Source: JALSIF01 sp026981635 [NCBI: bacterium]
GTDB taxonomy: Bacteria; 4484-113; JALSIF01
Reading direction: 5' to 3'
NCBI GenBank assembly: GCA_026981635.1
Contig: JALSIF010000101.1
Span: 1 to 23,060 of the forward strand
Length of the DNA stretch: 23,060 nt
The position numbers and the translations under genes are program-made. The notes beneath the pieces are model-generated. The model was given only the letters and a program-made list of their open reading frames with translations. It was not told the origin of the DNA and did not search any database. Numbering within the stretch: the stretch's first letter is position 1; every line of letters starts with the position of its first letter. Shown one piece after another: positions 21,168-23,060 of this stretch.

Positions 21168-21512
21168 ATGGACCCGCAACAGCTTGCCGGAGTGGCGAAC
21201 ATCGTCTATGCAATCTTGCTCATTCTGGGGGGAGTGGCCGGCTACGGTCAAGCAAAAAGCAAGGCCTCCCTGGTGAGCGGGGTTGCCGCCGGGGTGGTGG
21301 TTTTGGTGGCGGCCATCGGGATATTCACCGACCAGCGCTGGGGGCTGATGCTTGGGGCCCTGGCGGCGCTGGTGCTCTTGGCCTTCTTCATCTACCGCTA
21401 CGCCAAGACCCAGAAGTTCTATCCCGCGCTGGTGATGCTGGTGGTGAGCATCGTGGCGCTGGCGGTGGACATCTGGTCCCTCTACCTGACGGGGCAGGGG
21501 ACGGGGGGCTAG
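21168..21512 (+). CDS. TMEM14-family small membrane protein
   Basis: 114 residues with four hydrophobic segments (about 8-25, 35-52, 57-76, 85-108). The first loop holds GGVAGYGQAKSKASLVSGVAAG, the mark of the Tmemb_14 family (G..GY.+..S..SL..G...G). Family members occur in bacteria, plastids and mitochondria; TMEM14C in animals is tied to porphyrin transport and plant FAX proteins to fatty-acid export. The bacterial role is not settled. Expression is predicted to be leaderless and divergent from fliJ. Its stop codon shares the palindrome CTAG (21509-21512) with the stop of the facing lipoprotein gene. Confidence 0.8.
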   Translation: MDPQQLAGVANIVYAILLILGGVAGYGQAKSKASLVSGVAAGVVVLVAAIGIFTDQRWGLMLGALAALVLLAFFIYRYAKTQKFYPALVMLVVSIVALAVDIWSLYLTGQGTGG

Positions 21513-22006
21513 AAGCCAAAACCGTCTCCTCCACCTCCCGGCAGGTCGTTGTTCTGGGGGTCGCCGTCGTCTGCCACCTCAATCACGAAGTCAAAGGTGT
21601 CCTTTTTGGTGATGCGGCTGGAGAAGGAGACGCTGGCCCGGGTGGTACCGGGGCGCAGGGCGGTCACCTTGCCGGTTTTAGAGATGGTGGCGATGCGGGG
21701 GTCCTCCACCCAGTAGTCGGCCCGGTCGGTCACATCCTCGGTGCGGGTGGTGCCCACCGCACTTCCGATTACGGGGATCTCGGTGAACTTGCGGATCACC
21801 CTGAGCTGGAAGCTCTCCCCCTGGACCAGGGAAAGGATCCTGTTCTCGTCCACCTGTTCAACGATGAGCTTGCTTCTGGTGTCTGAACCCTCAATCACCT
21901 GGCGGGCGGCAAGCAGGGCAGCAGCACCGGCGCAACCGGTGAGGATGGCCAGGGCCATCAGGGCGGCGGTAAGGGTGGCTATCTTTGGGATGGGTCTTGG
22001 GTTCAT
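21509..22006 (-). CDS. Lipoprotein with one BIG2 (Ig-like) domain
   Basis: 165 residues. The lipoprotein signal is strong: Arg/Lys start, hydrophobic stretch, LTGC with Cys25. Residues about 50-145 look like a bacterial Ig-like group 2 domain: GESFQLRVIRKF, DVTDRADYWVEDPRIATISKTGKVTALRPGTTRASVSF, where SKTGKVTALRPGTT is the typical BIG2 turn. The last 20 residues are Gly- and Asp-rich and look disordered. It is probably anchored in the envelope and binds a surface or cell-wall partner. It follows a paralogous BIG2 gene by 28 bases and has its own TAGAAT plus a Shine-Dalgarno (GGGGAGGT). Confidence 0.75.
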   Translation of the reverse strand: MNPRPIPKIATLTAALMALAILTGCAGAAALLAARQVIEGSDTRSKLIVEQVDENRILSLVQGESFQLRVIRKFTEIPVIGSAVGTTRTEDVTDRADYWVEDPRIATISKTGKVTALRPGTTRASVSFSSRITKKDTFDFVIEVADDGDPQNNDLPGGGGDGFGF

Positions 22007-22023
22007 TGCTTACCTCCCCATTG

Positions 22024-22029
22024 ATTCTA
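22024..22029 (-). promoter_or_regulatory. -10 hexamer TAGAAT with a short leader for the second BIG2 gene
   Basis: TAGAAT is followed 17 bases later by ATG at 22004-22006, with GGGGAGGT in between. This is a leadered counterpart to the leaderless genes, with the same hexamer but longer spacing. Confidence 0.5.
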
Positions 22030-22034
22030 TTTTG

Positions 22035-22742
22035 CTAGGGAGAAAAGGTTCCCGCAATCCCGCTGTCAGGGGGGCTCATCTCACCCTGGACATTGCCGAA
22101 GATGAAGCGGATGCGATAAAAGTAGACCATCCCCGGGGTGACCGAGCTGTCGGTAAAGGAGATGGTGTTGCCACTCAGGGTGGCAAGCAGGGTGGGGGAG
22201 GGGTCATTGGGCTCGGTTGAGCGGTAGAGCTCCACTTGGCTTGCCCCAATCTGGAGTGGCCAGCTAATTACGATGCGGTCGGGAAACTGGTAGTCGCTGG
22301 CGTGGGGAGCCGGCGGAGCAGGGGGCATGGAGACCACCACGGTTATACTGTCCAGGTCGTCACGGCCGAAGGTGCGCTTGAGCTTGGCCTCAATCACCGC
22401 CTGGCCCACTCCCACCGCGTTCACCCTGCCCAGATTGTCCACTGTGGCCACGGCTGGATTGGAGGAGGAGTAGCGCACCAGGGTGGTCACGTCCACTGAG
22501 TCAACAAACTCGCCCCCGGCTGCGTCTCGGCGGGTAAAGAACTGGATCACCTGGAGCTGGAACTCCTCCCCAACGGTTAGGTTCAGGGTCTCGGGGGCGT
22601 TGGTGATGCGGATGATGGAGCTTGCTCCCCGTAGGACGGTGTCACCCCCACAGGCGGGGACAAGCAGAGCCAGACCGAAGGAGATGAGGACGGCTGGGAG
22701 AATACCCCGCTTCACCTTAGGTAGCTCTCCTATCATAGCCAC
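22035..22742 (-). CDS. Lipoprotein with BIG2 and fibronectin-III-like domains
   Basis: 235 residues if it starts at GTG 22740-22742; the GTG at 22713-22715 would also leave a full signal (VKRGILPAVLISFGLALLVPAC). The lipid Cys is at 31 of the long form. A BIG2 domain follows (about 50-135) with GEEFQLQVIQFFTRRD, YSSSNPAVATVDNLGRVNAVGVGQAVIEAKL. After a Pro/Ala linker, residues about 150-230 resemble a fibronectin type III strand set (IVISWPLQIGASQVELYRS, TPGMVYFYRIRFIFGN). No enzyme motif is present. The start lies 7 bases after the rho stop, so it may be read from the rho transcript. The BIG2 part is clearly related to that of the next gene. Confidence 0.75.
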   Translation of the reverse strand: MAMIGELPKVKRGILPAVLISFGLALLVPACGGDTVLRGASSIIRITNAPETLNLTVGEEFQLQVIQFFTRRDAAGGEFVDSVDVTTLVRYSSSNPAVATVDNLGRVNAVGVGQAVIEAKLKRTFGRDDLDSITVVVSMPPAPPAPHASDYQFPDRIVISWPLQIGASQVELYRSTEPNDPSPTLLATLSGNTISFTDSSVTPGMVYFYRIRFIFGNVQGEMSPPDSGIAGTFSP

Positions 22743-22749
22743 CCACTGC

Positions 22750-23060
22750 TCAGGAGGCGGCGGCCCGCTTGATGATCATGAGCAGCTCGGCGTTGGACTG
22801 GGTGGAGAGGAGGCGGTTGATCAGCCGGTTCATCCGCTCGGTCTCCTCCATGTCGGCCAGCATCTTGCGCAGGGTCCAGATGAGCTGCATCTCCTCCGGG
22901 TCGTAGAGCAGCTCCTCGTGGCGGGTGCCGCTCATGATGATGTCAATGGCGGGGAAGATGCGCTGGTCGGCCAGCTCGCGCTTGAGGTGGAGCTCCATAT
23001 TGGCGGTGCCCTTGAACTCCTCGTAGATGATGTCGTCCAGCTTGGAGCCGGTCTCAATCA
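22750..23060 (-). CDS. rho: Transcription termination factor Rho, C-terminal part (cut by window edge)
   Basis: The frame is open to the window end; about 103 residues are visible. They cover IETGSKLDDIIYEEFKGTANMELHL, then RIFPAIDIIMSGTRHEELL, WTLRKMLADM and the C-terminal helix with LLSTQSNAELL. This matches the C-terminal end of the RecA-like motor of Rho closely. Rho is the hexameric RNA helicase that ends transcription. In most Rho proteins the segment after FPAID reads N-[KR]-SGTR; here it is IIMSGTR. The N-terminal RNA-binding domain and Walker motifs are outside the window. Two BIG2 lipoproteins follow on the same strand. Confidence 0.97.
   Translation of the reverse strand, partial: IETGSKLDDIIYEEFKGTANMELHLKRELADQRIFPAIDIIMSGTRHEELLYDPEEMQLIWTLRKMLADMEETERMNRLINRLLSTQSNAELLMIIKRAAAS

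Noticed and set aside
1-23060. CRISPR arrays, tRNA/rRNA genes, insertion sequences, prophage or classical defence systems
   Set aside because: No regular direct repeats, transposase motifs or tRNA-like stems were seen, and coding sequence fills almost the whole window.

Overview
The window is a gene-packed, high-GC bacterial chromosome segment. It holds about 25 protein genes, no RNA genes, no mobile elements and no CRISPR. No stretch over 300 bases lacks a gene; the longest gaps are about 60-75 bases and each holds only promoter or RBS signals. The organism is flagellated (flhB, flhA, flhF, fliJ), makes lipoproteins and exported proteins, uses Rho, and carries an archaeal-type dUTPase and compact housekeeping genes. 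The mix suggests a deep-branching, possibly thermophilic lineage, but I cannot name the phylum.

Layout. Bases 1-11485 lie almost entirely on the minus strand. In transcription order they are an M3-like metallopeptidase, a polytopic transporter, an unknown membrane protein, a PHP phosphoesterase, a macro-domain protein, a glutamate/dicarboxylate symporter, a coiled-coil plus NYN nuclease-like protein, then flhB, flhA and the start of flhF. A divergent dut (+) meets lipA (-) tail to tail. From 13116 to 18798 everything is on the plus strand: a lipoprotein, an ABC-2 type permease without an ATPase, ribE, ribBA, a beta-propeller lipoprotein and a MeaB-type GTPase. Next, on the minus strand, come fliJ, an unknown exported protein and aroE (transcribed in that order). 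A small TMEM14-like plus-strand gene is followed by two minus-strand Ig-like (BIG2) lipoproteins lying downstream of rho, whose 5' end is outside the window.

The most interesting signal is in the expression layout rather than in one gene. Many start codons are preceded, 6 or 7 bases upstream, by a -10-like hexamer (TAGAAT, TATAAT, TAGACT, TAAGAT, TAGGAT), with no Shine-Dalgarno between. This is the layout of leaderless transcripts as known in Deinococcus/Thermus and Actinobacteria. In three places the TAG stop codon of the upstream gene is itself the first half of the -10 hexamer of the next gene, so runs that look like operons may really be chains of separately started leaderless genes. The rule also moves several start codons. 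Two convergent gene pairs share overlapping stop codons, and one divergent pair has mutually overlapping promoters. The NYN gene is an outlier: it has an extended -10, a leader, a strong Shine-Dalgarno and AT-rich 5' coding sequence.
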